From Actinopolymorpha cephalotaxi (GTDB lineage: Bacteria; Actinomycetota; Actinomycetes; Propionibacteriales; Actinopolymorphaceae), in NCBI RefSeq assembly GCF_013408535.1, contig NZ_JACBZA010000001.1:4238850-4302849 (forward strand): 64,000 bases of DNA, written 5' to 3'. Position 1 is the first letter of the stretch; each line of letters opens with the position of its first letter. The position numbers and the translations under genes are program-made. Below the pieces are notes generated by a model. It saw only the letters and a list, made by a program, of their open reading frames with translations, did not search any database and had not been told where the DNA came from. This document shows, in pieces, positions 7,189 through 15,974 of the stretch.

Positions 7189-9084
7189 TCAGTCGTCGGT
7201 GGGCTCGGGCGTCACGGTGACGGTGGGCAGCTCGGCCACCCGGAGCCGGGCCGAGCCGTAGGGCAGCAGCCGCAGCTCCATCACCGGCGCCCGGGTGGGC
7301 ACCGGGCCGGCCGGTGGCGGGCCGGCGGAGTTGGCCCGCATCCGCCACTGCCGCAGCGGGGCGCCACGTCCGTGCACCACCACCGGAGCCGCGTCCGCGG
7401 CGAACGGCACCGCGCCGACCGGCCGGCGCTCGACCGGCCAGGAGTCGATGCCGTTGGTGCCGGCGGGGTCGTCCACGCAGGCACCGAGGTTCCAGAACGT
7501 ACGGGGCATGATCTCCCACTCGGCGAGCCCGGCATGGTCGGGCACGGGACGCCAGATCTCACCGATCGCGTGCACCAGCACCAGCGGGCCGAGCCGGAAG
7601 CCGACCGCGCCGTTGTCCCGCGGCACGGTCCGCACCCGCATCGGCAACCGGAGGCGGACCACGTCGCCGTCGGCCCACGCCCGCCGCACGGTGACGTAGC
7701 CGTCCTCGTCCGGCGTGACCGGCATCGGCTCCTCCGCCACGGTCAGGCTCGGATCCCGGCACCAGCCAGGGATCCGCAGCCGCAGCGCGAACTCCCGCGC
7801 CACCGGCGTACTCACCCCGATCTCCACCACCTCGTCGAAGGGGTAGCTGGTACGGACGTCCAGCCGCACCGGATGGCCGGCCACCTCCGCGTCGACCTGG
7901 CAGGGCGCGTAGGAGACCGCGGCCAGGGTCTGGTCGTCGCCCAGCATCCACAGCGACCGGACGAACTTCGGCCAGCCCTGGTGGAGGTTCGCGGTGCAGC
8001 AGCCGAAGTGGGGTTCGAGGCCGAAGACGTTGGCGTCGGGCCCGCTGAAGCTCCAGTCGCGGTCGGCGAAGGAGACCAGCACCTGGTTGGCCTGCTGGTG
8101 GTACTGGTGCGCGAGCATCCGCGGGTCGCTGGAGGCCGCGAGCAGGTTGAACGCGGTCTGCTCCAGCAGGTCGGCGTGGCTGCCGTCACCGAGGATCCGC
8201 ACCACCTGCTCGAGGCTGAACATCAGCTCGACCACCAGGCAGGTCTCCACGCCGTGGTGCGGCTCGCGGCCGCCGAGCCACTCATCGCCGGAGAAGCAGC
8301 CGTGCACGAGCCCGTGCAGCCGCATCAGGTTGGCCAGCATGTCCCGCGTCTGCTCCGCACTCCGGCGAGCGGCATCCTCGCCACCGTCGACCAGCGCGCC
8401 GACGGCCGGCGTCTTCAGCCCCATCGCGACGTTGACCCCGTGGGTCAGGTGGCGGAACGCCGGAGCGGGCCCGGCGGGCAGGTCGCGGGTGAGGAACGTC
8501 GCCCAGTCGTGGGTCTGGGCCGCCAGCAGCCGGCCCAGGTCGAGCAGCCACTCCTCCCCCGTCCGGTCGTACAGCCACATGACGGACAGCACGTTGTCCG
8601 CGCCGCGCGCGCGTCCCCAGCCGTGCAGCGGACGCTCCGGCAGTGCCCGCGCCTGGAACGTGAAGTACCTGTGCAGGAACGGCGGCACGCGGTCGTCACC
8701 GGTCGCGTCGCCGTATTGCGTGAGGACCTTCAGCGCCACCATCCGCGGCCACCAGTCGTCGTCACCCGATGGGCCGAAGGAACCGTCGTCGCGCTGACTC
8801 GCCAGGATCGCCTCGATCCACTTCTGTGCCCTGGCCTTCAGCTCGGCGTCGTCCAGGACGTACGCCAGCGGTATCAGCCCGTCGAGGTAGTAGGGCCCGC
8901 GCTCCCAGCCCTCGCCGTCACCGCCGAGCCAGGCGCTGTCCGGTCCGACGTCGGGCCAGACGTCCTCCAGCCGCCCGGTCTGGCCGTCGGCCTGTAGCCG
9001 CAGTTGGTCGGCGAGCCAGCCGCGGGGCCGGATCGCACCCAGGGGGAGTTCGGTGAGCCGGGCCCGGCCACGCGCGTTCGGCAC
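7189..9084 (-). CDS. GH127 family beta-L-arabinofuranosidase (DUF1680)
   Basis: A 631-residue protein matching glycoside hydrolase family 127 through its length. The N-terminal (alpha/alpha)-barrel contains W-L-x-D and H-H-G-V-E-T. The hallmark C-C-T-A-N-L-H-Q-G-W-P-K-F has Cys362-Cys363; in the bifidobacterial enzyme HypBA1 the equivalent Cys is the zinc-bound nucleophile. C-terminal beta-sandwich domains follow. It should release L-arabinofuranose from beta-linked arabino-oligosaccharides such as those of plant extensin. No signal peptide is visible, so it probably acts on imported oligosaccharides. It begins 3 bases after the stop of the GNAT gene (GTG start), so the two are co-translated. 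It is convergent with the acyltransferase gene, 19 bases apart. Confidence 0.88.
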   Translation of the reverse strand: MPNARGRARLTELPLGAIRPRGWLADQLRLQADGQTGRLEDVWPDVGPDSAWLGGDGEGWERGPYYLDGLIPLAYVLDDAELKARAQKWIEAILASQRDDGSFGPSGDDDWWPRMVALKVLTQYGDATGDDRVPPFLHRYFTFQARALPERPLHGWGRARGADNVLSVMWLYDRTGEEWLLDLGRLLAAQTHDWATFLTRDLPAGPAPAFRHLTHGVNVAMGLKTPAVGALVDGGEDAARRSAEQTRDMLANLMRLHGLVHGCFSGDEWLGGREPHHGVETCLVVELMFSLEQVVRILGDGSHADLLEQTAFNLLAASSDPRMLAHQYHQQANQVLVSFADRDWSFSGPDANVFGLEPHFGCCTANLHQGWPKFVRSLWMLGDDQTLAAVSYAPCQVDAEVAGHPVRLDVRTSYPFDEVVEIGVSTPVAREFALRLRIPGWCRDPSLTVAEEPMPVTPDEDGYVTVRRAWADGDVVRLRLPMRVRTVPRDNGAVGFRLGPLVLVHAIGEIWRPVPDHAGLAEWEIMPRTFWNLGACVDDPAGTNGIDSWPVERRPVGAVPFAADAAPVVVHGRGAPLRQWRMRANSAGPPPAGPVPTRAPVMELRLLPYGSARLRVAELPTVTVTPEPTDD

Positions 9085-9087
9085 GGG

Positions 9088-9687
9088 TCAGCCCTCGACC
9101 GGCCACTCGGCGGGCTGGAGCGGCGCTCCCAGGCGTTCGCAGATCTCCCGCCACCGCTCGACCATCCCGGCCGCCCACAGGTGCGGACGGAAGCCGAGCC
9201 GGAGGTAGGTGTGCAGCGCCGGAAGGCGGTGGTCGTCGGTCTGCAGATAGACGCACTTCGCGCCGACCTCGACCAGGCGTGCGGTCGCGGCGGCGGTGAC
9301 CGCGCGTCCGAGTCCGCGACCGCGGTGGTCCGGATGCGCGGCGATCCAGCCGACCTCGTGGCCGTTCGGATAGAGGTCGGGCACCGGCCTGCGCTGCGAC
9401 ATGCCGGTCGCGACGACCGTGCCGGTCGGCGCGTGCACCACCAGGTGCCAGCCGTCGGGGACGACGGTCTCCAGCGTCTCGCCGAGCTTGCCGTCGTCCC
9501 AGGTGCCGAGCTCGACCCGTGCCATCAGCTCCCGGAACGCGGGAACGTCCTGGTCAGGATGGCCGTGGCGGAGGACGTACCCGTCCGGCAGCCGGCCGGC
9601 CTCGGCACCGGGTAACTGCCCGGCAGGCCAGAGCATCCGCAACTGCCGCGGTGGTTCCCCCTCGGTCCAACCGCCTTCTCCAGCCAT
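9088..9687 (-). CDS. GNAT-family N-acetyltransferase
   Basis: A 199-residue GNAT protein. The acetyl-CoA binding loop H-P-D-H-R-G-R-G-L-G-R-A lies after W-I-A-A, followed by L-Q-T-D-D-H-R-L-P-A and Y-L-R-L-G-F, the usual motif B region. ATG 9687 has AGGAGG five bases upstream; the GTG two codons earlier would overlap that site. It is first in a two-gene operon with the GH127 glycosidase. Whether the acetyltransferase modifies a sugar amine or is simply a neighbour cannot be told. Confidence 0.85.
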   Translation of the reverse strand: MAGEGGWTEGEPPRQLRMLWPAGQLPGAEAGRLPDGYVLRHGHPDQDVPAFRELMARVELGTWDDGKLGETLETVVPDGWHLVVHAPTGTVVATGMSQRRPVPDLYPNGHEVGWIAAHPDHRGRGLGRAVTAAATARLVEVGAKCVYLQTDDHRLPALHTYLRLGFRPHLWAAGMVERWREICERLGAPLQPAEWPVEG

Positions 9688-9706
9688 GCGCACCTCCTGC
9701 TTGCGT

Positions 9707-9736
9707 GACGTACCGCGTCCATGACGTTCGGGCCAA
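9707..9736 (-). promoter_or_regulatory. Probable promoter of the GNAT-GH127 operon
   Basis: On the minus strand TTGGCC (9736-9731), an 18-base spacer and TACGTC (9712-9707) resemble a housekeeping promoter placed just upstream of the GNAT ribosome site. Confidence 0.4.
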
Positions 9737-9782
9737 CCTACCCGGACGCGCCGACATCACCCGCAGGCACCGAGAACGCGAA

Positions 9783-9824
9783 GGTCCCCGTGCACCGCGG
9801 CGACCGCCACGGAGCACGGGGACC
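9783..9824 (-). terminator. Strong hairpin after the M14 peptidase gene
   Basis: GGTCCCCGTGC and GCACGGGGACC form a perfect 11-bp stem around a 20-base loop that can itself fold. It lies about 50 bases beyond the M14 stop codon. There is no T-tract, as is common for actinobacterial terminators. Confidence 0.7.
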
Positions 9825-9875
9825 AGGCCCGGAATCCAGGCACGTGAGCCACGTGGGCTCAGCGACCTCTCGCGG

Positions 9876-12485
9876 TCAGCGTTCCCCTCCCAGCAGCAGG
9901 GAGTTGAACAGCAGCTTGTACGAGCCGTGCGCCTGCGCCCGGTGCTGCACGCTGGTGCCGAGCAGGACCACGCGCCCCTTGCCGTACGTCACGTCGGCCA
10001 CGGCCGCCTTGCCGGCGATCAGATCCTCACCGAGCAGCCAGCCGCTGCGCAGAATCTTCTCCTGCGGGTAGGTCACCGGCGTGCTGACCGATCCGGCGTC
10101 ACCGGTGACCGTGAACGCCGGGCTGGTCGAGGAGTACGCGTCCAGCTTCTCCGGCAGTCCCCAGGTCACCGGCGTGGTGGGCTGCACGTTCGTCGCCACC
10201 ACCGAACCCGGCGAGTAGTACTTCGTGGACGGCACTCCCTCGGTGACGTCGGTGACCGGGAAGTCGCCGAACGCCTGGATCGGCAGCTGGGCGGCGTCGT
10301 TGACGGTGACGAGCGTCCCGCCGTCCTCGACGAACTTCTTCAGGTTGGCCACCCCCGCGGCCGTCATGCCGCCGGTGTACTCGGCCGGAAGGGAACCCGC
10401 GCGCAGGCCGTTTAGCATCCGGGAGTACGTCGCGTCCGGCAGCACCAGCACGTCGTACTTGTCCGCCAGCGAGCCCGCGCGTACGTCGGCGTCGTGCACC
10501 TGGGCGTACGGGAACCTGAACTGCTCCAGCACGTAACGGGTCCAGCCCTCGTCGGAGTTGCCGCCCCAGCCGTGGTAGAGCCCGACCCGGGGCCGGGTGA
10601 CCGGGACGGTCTTCGCGGGCGCGGTGTCGACGCCGGCCACCGTCAGCCCGAGGCCGCGGGCCTGACCGCGCACCTTCGCCTCGCTCGAACGGCCGGCCGG
10701 GACCAGGAACGTGCCCGCCGGCCAGCTGCCCTGGTCGGTCTGCACCGCCTCGGTCGTGCGGGTCACCTTCTCGTTGGAGCGCAGCAGGTTCATCGCGGCG
10801 GTGTAGGAGTCGTTGACCCGCGGGTCGAGGGCGTACGCGTAGCCCGGCGTGCTGCTCGGCATCCTCGGCGCGGGCACGTTCGCCCACGTCACCTGCCGGG
10901 ACGGCACGTCGATCCTCGCGTCGACCTTGTCGACGTCGACGCCCATCTGGTACGGCAGCGTCCAGCCGGCCATGTCGTACGGGCGTTCCGGTGTGCCGTC
11001 GGGGTTGCGCCGGTCGGGATAGGTCTGCGGGTTGAACAGGTCGGTGACGTAGGGCCGGAACGGCTGCGCCTCCCGCACGATGTAGCTGCCCGCGGGGTAG
11101 CTGCGGTCGCCGACGCTGAACGCCTTCTCCGCCTGCTCGACCTCGACGTCGCCCCAGCGCAGGACGTTCACCATCTTGGCCGCGGTGGCGAAGTCGGTCT
11201 GGTCGGCCGGGATGACGTACGCGACGTTGCCGCCCGCCTCGATGGCCTGCTTCCCCATCCGGTAGGCGCCGTACAGCCAGCCCTCCCGGTCGGTGGCCGC
11301 GGTGTTGAGGTAGGCCCAGCCGGTCGACTCGATGTAGGAACAGCTGTCCTTCAGGTGCCACCAGCCGCCCTTGTAGGGGCTCGGGTAGAACGCCGACGGC
11401 TCCGACGTCGACACACCCTGGTAGGGGAACTCCTTCGGGAACTTCGCCGGGTCCTCGAACTTCGGCGTCGCCGAGGCGTGCGCGGTCTCGCTGAGCAGGC
11501 CGATCTGGTTGTGGAACGCCGGCACCGAACGCAGTCCGCCGTTCCACCACTGGTCGTACTGCTGGCGGGACACCGCGCCGACCTTGCCCTCGCGGTCCAG
11601 CCGCTGGGTCATCGCGTCGCCCATCAGGTTGATGCCGCGGATCACCTCGGCCGGGATGTTTGGGTTGCTCGGGTCCTTGAACGGCGGGATGAAGATCCGC
11701 GCCGGGTAGGCCGCCGTCTGGTGGGTGTTGTAGACCATCTGCGGGTACCACTGGTGCCACAGGACGTTGCCCTGGTTGCGGGTCTCCTGCAGGTTGAACA
11801 TGAACCAGTCGCGGTTGTCGTCGTGGCCGGCGTACTTCTGGTACAGCTCCGGGTAGCTCGAGTCCTGGTAGGGCCCGCCCACGTGGTCCATGTACCACTT
11901 GGAGACGTGCGTCGTCCCGTCCGGGTTGACGTTCGGATTGAACAACGTGATGACGTTGTCGCGGATCGACTTCGCCTCCGCGGTCTCGCTGCGCACCAGG
12001 TCGTAGGCGAACTTCGGCGCGGTCTGAGTCGGCGCGACCTCGGTGGAGTGGATGCCGAAGTCGACCCAGGCGACGGTCTTGCCCTCCGCGGCGAGGTCCT
12101 TGGCCTGCGCGTCGGTGAGCCCGCGGGCGTGTGCCAGGCGTTCGGCGATGTCGCGGTACTTCTTCAGGTTGTCCGGGGTGAGGTTGTCCGGCGCGGACAC
12201 GATGCCCAGTACCTGGTCGCGGCCCTCGGAGGTCTTGCCGATGTTCATCATCTGCAGCCGGTCGCTGGCCTTGTCGAGCGCACCGAAGTAGCCGGTGATC
12301 TGTTCGTAGGTGGCCAGCTTGTAGTCGGTGCAGGGCTCGAAGCCGAGCACCGAGGCGGGGGTGGGCAGGTTGTCCTCGCGCGGGTCGCTCGCCTGTGTCA
12401 GCGACCCGGATGCGGACGGACCGACGACGGCGGCCAGCGCCGCGACGAGCGGAACCACGAGTCCTGCTTGAAGTTTGCGTCGCAT
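9876..12485 (-). CDS. Secreted M14-family zinc carboxypeptidase
   Basis: An 869-residue exported peptidase. A Sec signal (basic M-R-R-K, hydrophobic core, cleavage near residue 28) is followed by the M14 domain. Zinc ligands are His146 and Glu149 (H-S-T-E) and His255 (Y-N-T-H-Q). N-P-N-V-N-P-D-G (183-190) is the usual substrate-site motif, and a Glu in L-L-S-E-T-A is a candidate catalytic base. The long C-terminal half has beta-rich segments and an ending resembling a glutamine-amidotransferase-like domain. It probably trims peptides outside the cell. ATG 12485 has GAGG at good spacing. It is monocistronic, between a promoter at 12558-12586 and a hairpin at 9783-9824. Confidence 0.87.
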   Translation of the reverse strand: MRRKLQAGLVVPLVAALAAVVGPSASGSLTQASDPREDNLPTPASVLGFEPCTDYKLATYEQITGYFGALDKASDRLQMMNIGKTSEGRDQVLGIVSAPDNLTPDNLKKYRDIAERLAHARGLTDAQAKDLAAEGKTVAWVDFGIHSTEVAPTQTAPKFAYDLVRSETAEAKSIRDNVITLFNPNVNPDGTTHVSKWYMDHVGGPYQDSSYPELYQKYAGHDDNRDWFMFNLQETRNQGNVLWHQWYPQMVYNTHQTAAYPARIFIPPFKDPSNPNIPAEVIRGINLMGDAMTQRLDREGKVGAVSRQQYDQWWNGGLRSVPAFHNQIGLLSETAHASATPKFEDPAKFPKEFPYQGVSTSEPSAFYPSPYKGGWWHLKDSCSYIESTGWAYLNTAATDREGWLYGAYRMGKQAIEAGGNVAYVIPADQTDFATAAKMVNVLRWGDVEVEQAEKAFSVGDRSYPAGSYIVREAQPFRPYVTDLFNPQTYPDRRNPDGTPERPYDMAGWTLPYQMGVDVDKVDARIDVPSRQVTWANVPAPRMPSSTPGYAYALDPRVNDSYTAAMNLLRSNEKVTRTTEAVQTDQGSWPAGTFLVPAGRSSEAKVRGQARGLGLTVAGVDTAPAKTVPVTRPRVGLYHGWGGNSDEGWTRYVLEQFRFPYAQVHDADVRAGSLADKYDVLVLPDATYSRMLNGLRAGSLPAEYTGGMTAAGVANLKKFVEDGGTLVTVNDAAQLPIQAFGDFPVTDVTEGVPSTKYYSPGSVVATNVQPTTPVTWGLPEKLDAYSSTSPAFTVTGDAGSVSTPVTYPQEKILRSGWLLGEDLIAGKAAVADVTYGKGRVVLLGTSVQHRAQAHGSYKLLFNSLLLGGER

Positions 12486-12557
12486 GCGTACCTCAAGACA
12501 CCGGTAGGTGGAGCACTCAGGACACGAGGAGGGACACCTCGGCCATGGAAGGTGATC

Positions 12558-12586
12558 AATCTAGGGACCGGCGCGCTGAGTGACAA
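12558..12586 (-). promoter_or_regulatory. Housekeeping-type promoter of the M14 peptidase gene
   Basis: On the minus strand TTGTCA (12586-12581), a 17-base spacer and TAGATT (12563-12558) give a near-consensus sigma-70-like promoter. The predicted start is near 12551, with a leader of about 65 bases. Confidence 0.6.
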
Positions 12587-12628
12587 GGCCATGTCTCAAC
12601 GTGGCCGAATGACTGTCACGTTGTCCCC

Positions 12629-12634
12629 TACAGT
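12629..12634 (+). promoter_or_regulatory. -10 box of a probable leaderless transcript (luciferase-like gene)
   Basis: TACAGT ends 8 bases before ATG 12643, and no Shine-Dalgarno is present. Transcription should start at or next to the ATG. Confidence 0.5.
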
Positions 12635-12642
12635 GGGGCCTC

Positions 12643-13527
12643 ATGCGCCACGGCATCGTGATCCTGCCCGAACACCGCTGGTCCGAGGCCGCCCCGCGGT
12701 GGAGACGTGCCGAAGAGTACGGATTCGACCACGCCTGGACCTATGACCACCTCGCCTGGCGGAGCCTGGCCGACGGGCCGTGGTTCGGCACCGTCCCGAC
12801 CCTGACCGCCGCAGCGATGGTGACCTCGCGGATCAGGCTCGGGACCTACGTCGCCTCCCCCAACTACCGGCATCCGGTGCCGTTCCTGCGCGACGTCCTC
12901 GGCTTGGACGACATCAGCGCGGGCCGGTTCCTCCTCGGCCTCGGCTCCGGCGGCACCGGCTTCGACGCCACCGTGCTCGGCCACGACACCTTGTCCCCGC
13001 CCCAGCTGGTCGCGCGGCTGGGAGAGTTCCTGGAGTTGCTGGATCGGCTGCTGACCGAGGACGACGTCAGCTACACGGGCGACTACTTCACGGCCGTGAA
13101 CGCGCGCACGAGACCCGGCAGCCTGCACGACCCGAGGCTTCCGCTCCTCGTCGCCGCGAACGGCCCCAGGTCGATGCGGCTCGCGGCGCGGTACGGCCAG
13201 GGCTGGATCACCTACGGCAAGGGCGGTCAGGGCGGCCCGTCGCAGTGGTGGCGGGGGGTCGCGGAGCTGGCCGACCGCTTCGACAACATCCTCGCCGAGA
13301 GCGGCCGTGACCCGGCCACGGTCGACCGCTACCTGTCCCTGGACAGCGACGACCGCTTCGCGCTGTCCAGCGTGGAGTCGTTCGCCGACGCGACCGGCCG
13401 GGCCGCCGAGTGCGGCTTCACCGACGTGGTGGTGCACTGGCCGCGGCCCGAGGGCATCTACGCCGGCGACGAAGCCGTACTGGAGAAGGTCGCGAGCGAC
13501 TACCTGTCGGCCCCTCAGGCTCCGTAG
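12643..13527 (+). CDS. LLM-class (luciferase-like, F420/FMN-dependent) oxidoreductase
   Basis: A 294-residue TIM-barrel flavin-dependent oxidoreductase of the bacterial luciferase-like superfamily. It shows the typical N-terminal A-E-E-Y-G-F-D-H-A-W strand, T-x-R-I-R-L-G-T-Y-V-A-S-P, the G-R-F-L-L-G-L-G-S-G cofactor-binding segment and P-L-L-V-A-A-N-G-P. In actinobacteria many relatives use coenzyme F420, but FMN cannot be excluded from sequence. The substrate is unknown. The gene appears leaderless. Its last 13 bases overlap the convergent PfkB kinase gene. Confidence 0.85.
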   Translation: MRHGIVILPEHRWSEAAPRWRRAEEYGFDHAWTYDHLAWRSLADGPWFGTVPTLTAAAMVTSRIRLGTYVASPNYRHPVPFLRDVLGLDDISAGRFLLGLGSGGTGFDATVLGHDTLSPPQLVARLGEFLELLDRLLTEDDVSYTGDYFTAVNARTRPGSLHDPRLPLLVAANGPRSMRLAARYGQGWITYGKGGQGGPSQWWRGVAELADRFDNILAESGRDPATVDRYLSLDSDDRFALSSVESFADATGRAAECGFTDVVVHWPRPEGIYAGDEAVLEKVASDYLSAPQAP

Positions 13528-14465
13528 GCGACCTGACCCAGAAGCGCCGTGAGCTCACCGGCGTCGGGCTGGGCGTCGGTCCCACCGGCTGTCCGGGTGG
13601 ACAGCGAGCCACACCCGGCGCCCAGCGCGAGGCACTCCCCCAGCTCGGCGCCGTTCAGCAGGCCGTGCACGAATCCCGCGTCGAAGGAGTCACCGGCGCC
13701 GGTGGTGTCGACGACGTTCATGTCGTACGCCGGAACCGCCGTGTCCTTGCCGTCGCGGACCGCCAGCGCGCCGTGCTCGCCGCGCTTGACGACGATCGTC
13801 CCGCCCGGTCGCATCAGGTCGCTGAGCGCGTACGCCGCGCGGAACGCCGGCAGCCCGCCGGTGAGGTGCTCCGCCTCGGCCTCGTTCACGAACACCACGT
13901 CGACGTGGCCCAGCAGTGGCAACAGGTCGGTCCAGCGTTGCGCGGGGTCCCAGTTCGGGTCGAACGACGTGGTCAGCCCGGCGGCGCGGGCGTCGTCGAA
14001 CAGCGCCGGGAGCTCCGGGCGCAGGTCCCTTTGCAGGAACACGCTGCCCACGTGCAGGTGCCGGGCGCCGTGCAGGAGCTCCGCCGGCACGTGCGCGCGC
14101 CGGGTGGCCCCGATGCTGCCTGGCGCGGTCAGCAGCGCCCGGTCGGCGCCGGTGTTGAGGATCACCGTGACACCGGTGGGTGTGCCCGGGTCGACCACGA
14201 CCGCGGAGGTGTCCACGTCCCGTTCACGCAGGGCGTCTCGTACGACCTCGCCGAACATGTCCGCCCCTACCACGCCGACCATCGTGGTGGCGTGCCCGAG
14301 CCGGCGTACGCCACAGGCGAAGATCGCCGACGACGACCCCAGCGTCACCCGGCACTCGTCCACGATCTGCTCGTGCTGGCCGAACGTCGGGACGGCGTCG
14401 GCGCCGGACACGATCACGTCGACGTTGAGCTCGCCGACGACGAGGACCTCGGTGGGTTCGGGCAT
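13515..14465 (-). CDS. PfkB-family carbohydrate kinase (ribokinase-like)
   Basis: A 316-residue sugar kinase. N-terminal G-E-L-N-V-D begins the ribokinase fold, G-S-S-S-A-I-F-A-C belongs to PfkB signature 1, and D-T-T-G-A-G-D-S-F (253-261) is signature 2 with catalytic Asp259. It phosphorylates a sugar or sugar acid from ATP in the cytosol. It is divergent from the importer/GH4 operon that starts 170 bases away, so it plausibly acts on the sugar released by that GH4 enzyme; that link is inference. A TACGCT box 6 bases before the ATG suggests a leaderless transcript. Confidence 0.87.
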   Translation of the reverse strand: MPEPTEVLVVGELNVDVIVSGADAVPTFGQHEQIVDECRVTLGSSSAIFACGVRRLGHATTMVGVVGADMFGEVVRDALRERDVDTSAVVVDPGTPTGVTVILNTGADRALLTAPGSIGATRRAHVPAELLHGARHLHVGSVFLQRDLRPELPALFDDARAAGLTTSFDPNWDPAQRWTDLLPLLGHVDVVFVNEAEAEHLTGGLPAFRAAYALSDLMRPGGTIVVKRGEHGALAVRDGKDTAVPAYDMNVVDTTGAGDSFDAGFVHGLLNGAELGECLALGAGCGSLSTRTAGGTDAQPDAGELTALLGQVAYGA

Positions 14466-14471
14466 CGGCGA

Positions 14472-14477
14472 AGCGTA
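14472..14477 (-). promoter_or_regulatory. -10 box of a probable leaderless transcript (PfkB gene)
   Basis: On the minus strand TACGCT ends 6 bases before ATG 14465. No Shine-Dalgarno or clear -35 is seen. Confidence 0.45.
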
Positions 14478-14560
14478 ACCGAACCGCCTGCGCGCGGTCG
14501 GGCGGCAGCGGGCCCGGTGACCGGGTACGGCAGGCGGTGGCAGATGGCGGACACACCGGC

Positions 14561-14589
14561 TTGACCCGGGCAGGTGCGGTGAATACGTT
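14561..14589 (+). promoter_or_regulatory. Near-consensus promoter of the importer/GH4 operon
   Basis: TTGACC (14561-14566), a 17-base spacer and TACGTT (14584-14589) form a textbook housekeeping promoter. The start site would be near 14596, about 40 bases before the lipoprotein ATG. An ACGT/ACGT-flanked TGCGCA core overlaps the -10 (14585-14599) and could hold a LacI-type operator, which is speculative. Confidence 0.65.
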
Positions 14590-14635
14590 GCGCAGACGTC
14601 GGCAGTGGTGCTCGTTCGCAGGGACGGTTTCCCAG

Positions 14636-15973
14636 ATGACGTTGAGCCGCAGGGGTTTCCTCGGCCGTTCCGCGGCGGGCCTGTCGGCGGTCGCAGCCGG
14701 CTCCGTGCTGGCCGGGTGTTCCTCGGGTTCGGCCCCCGAGGGGACCGTGGTGTCCAAGCCGGTCGACGGCAAGCTCAACGTCACCTGGTGGAGCCACAAC
14801 AACCCGAGCTTCGTCACCGCCAACACCACGATGATCAAGCGGTTCGAGGCCGAGAACCCCGGCATCCACATCGTCTACCAGTACTTCCCGTACGACGTGC
14901 TGGCCCGCAAGCTGCAGGCCGCCTACCGCGCCCGCAACGTCGCCGACATCCAGCAGATGTTCGGCACCTGGGTCACCGAGTACGCCGTGAACCAACTGCT
15001 GGACGAGGTTCCGTCCTCTCTGTCCGGCAGCGAGCCGACGTCGAGGTTCTGGCCCGCGGCGGTCGGCGCCTACACCCACAGGGGAAAGCTGTACGGCGTT
15101 CCACACGAGTACAACCTGGAGAACGGCGGCATCCTCTACAACCCGAAGCTGGCCCGGAAGGCCGGCATCACCGAGCCGCCCGCGACCTGGGCCGACCTGG
15201 TGGAGGCCGGCGAACGGCTGACGAGGATCGACTCGAAGGGACGCGCCGACCAGGTGGGGTACGCCTTCACCGGCAACGACTCCATCACGTTCACCTTCCT
15301 GTCGATGATCCTGCAGCTCGGCGGCGACTTCTGGGCCGACGACGGCGTGCACGTCGACTTCCACAGCCCGCAGGCGCGTAAAGCGTGGATTGACGAGACC
15401 GAACTCGTCACCAAACACAAGGTGGACAACACCACGTGGTACACCGGCGACCCGTACACGATGTTCTTCCGCGGCCGCGCGGCGATGGCCCACCAGGGCC
15501 CGTGGGTGGTGGCGTCCGGGCGCGCGGACTTCCCGAAGTTCACCGACCTCGCCTACATCGCCGAGCCGCCCTACGCCGGTGACACGCTGAAGTTCGCCGC
15601 CGAGTCCGGCTGGGGCGAGGTGGTCAACGCGAAGGCGGACCCGAAGGTACGCGAGGCGGCGTGGAAGTTCGTCGGCTTCATGGCCCGCCCGGACAACGCC
15701 CGGATCTGGAACCTCACCTCCGCCACCGTCCCGGCGCTGAAGGAGTTGCAGGACGACAAGCAGATGCTGGCCAAGGCGCCCTACCTGAAGGTGCCGTTCG
15801 GCGTCCTGCCGCACGGGAGGTGGGTCGGCCGGGTGCACGACCGGGACGAGTTCTGGACCTACATCCACGACGCGTTCGTCAGCGTCGAACTGCACCGGCA
15901 GGACCCGGTGACCGCGATCGCCGAGGCGGAGAAGCAGATCAACCTGATGATCGACGAGAAGATCGGGCCCTGA
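14636..15973 (+). CDS. Sugar ABC transporter substrate-binding lipoprotein
   Basis: A 445-residue extracellular solute-binding protein (family 1, carbohydrate type). The N-terminus has twin arginines (5-6), a hydrophobic stretch and a lipobox L-A-G-C with Cys28, so it is probably a Tat-exported lipoprotein. The mature part has the family features W-W-S-H-N-N near its start, F-E-x-E-N-P-G-I and G-V-P-H-E-Y-N, and a C-terminal helix for permease contact. It captures an oligosaccharide or glycoside outside the membrane for the two permeases downstream. ATG 14636 begins the signal directly; a longer reading lacks a signal at its N-terminus. The operon order is lipoprotein, permease, permease, GH4, HAD. 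Confidence 0.88.
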   Translation: MTLSRRGFLGRSAAGLSAVAAGSVLAGCSSGSAPEGTVVSKPVDGKLNVTWWSHNNPSFVTANTTMIKRFEAENPGIHIVYQYFPYDVLARKLQAAYRARNVADIQQMFGTWVTEYAVNQLLDEVPSSLSGSEPTSRFWPAAVGAYTHRGKLYGVPHEYNLENGGILYNPKLARKAGITEPPATWADLVEAGERLTRIDSKGRADQVGYAFTGNDSITFTFLSMILQLGGDFWADDGVHVDFHSPQARKAWIDETELVTKHKVDNTTWYTGDPYTMFFRGRAAMAHQGPWVVASGRADFPKFTDLAYIAEPPYAGDTLKFAAESGWGEVVNAKADPKVREAAWKFVGFMARPDNARIWNLTSATVPALKELQDDKQMLAKAPYLKVPFGVLPHGRWVGRVHDRDEFWTYIHDAFVSVELHRQDPVTAIAEAEKQINLMIDEKIGP

Positions 15974-15974
15974 C

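Noticed and set aside
10494-12746. A 750-codon plus-strand open frame opposite the M14 peptidase
   Set aside because: Low-complexity Val/Arg/Gly composition, no motifs, and it runs antisense to a gene with zinc ligands, a promoter and a terminator.
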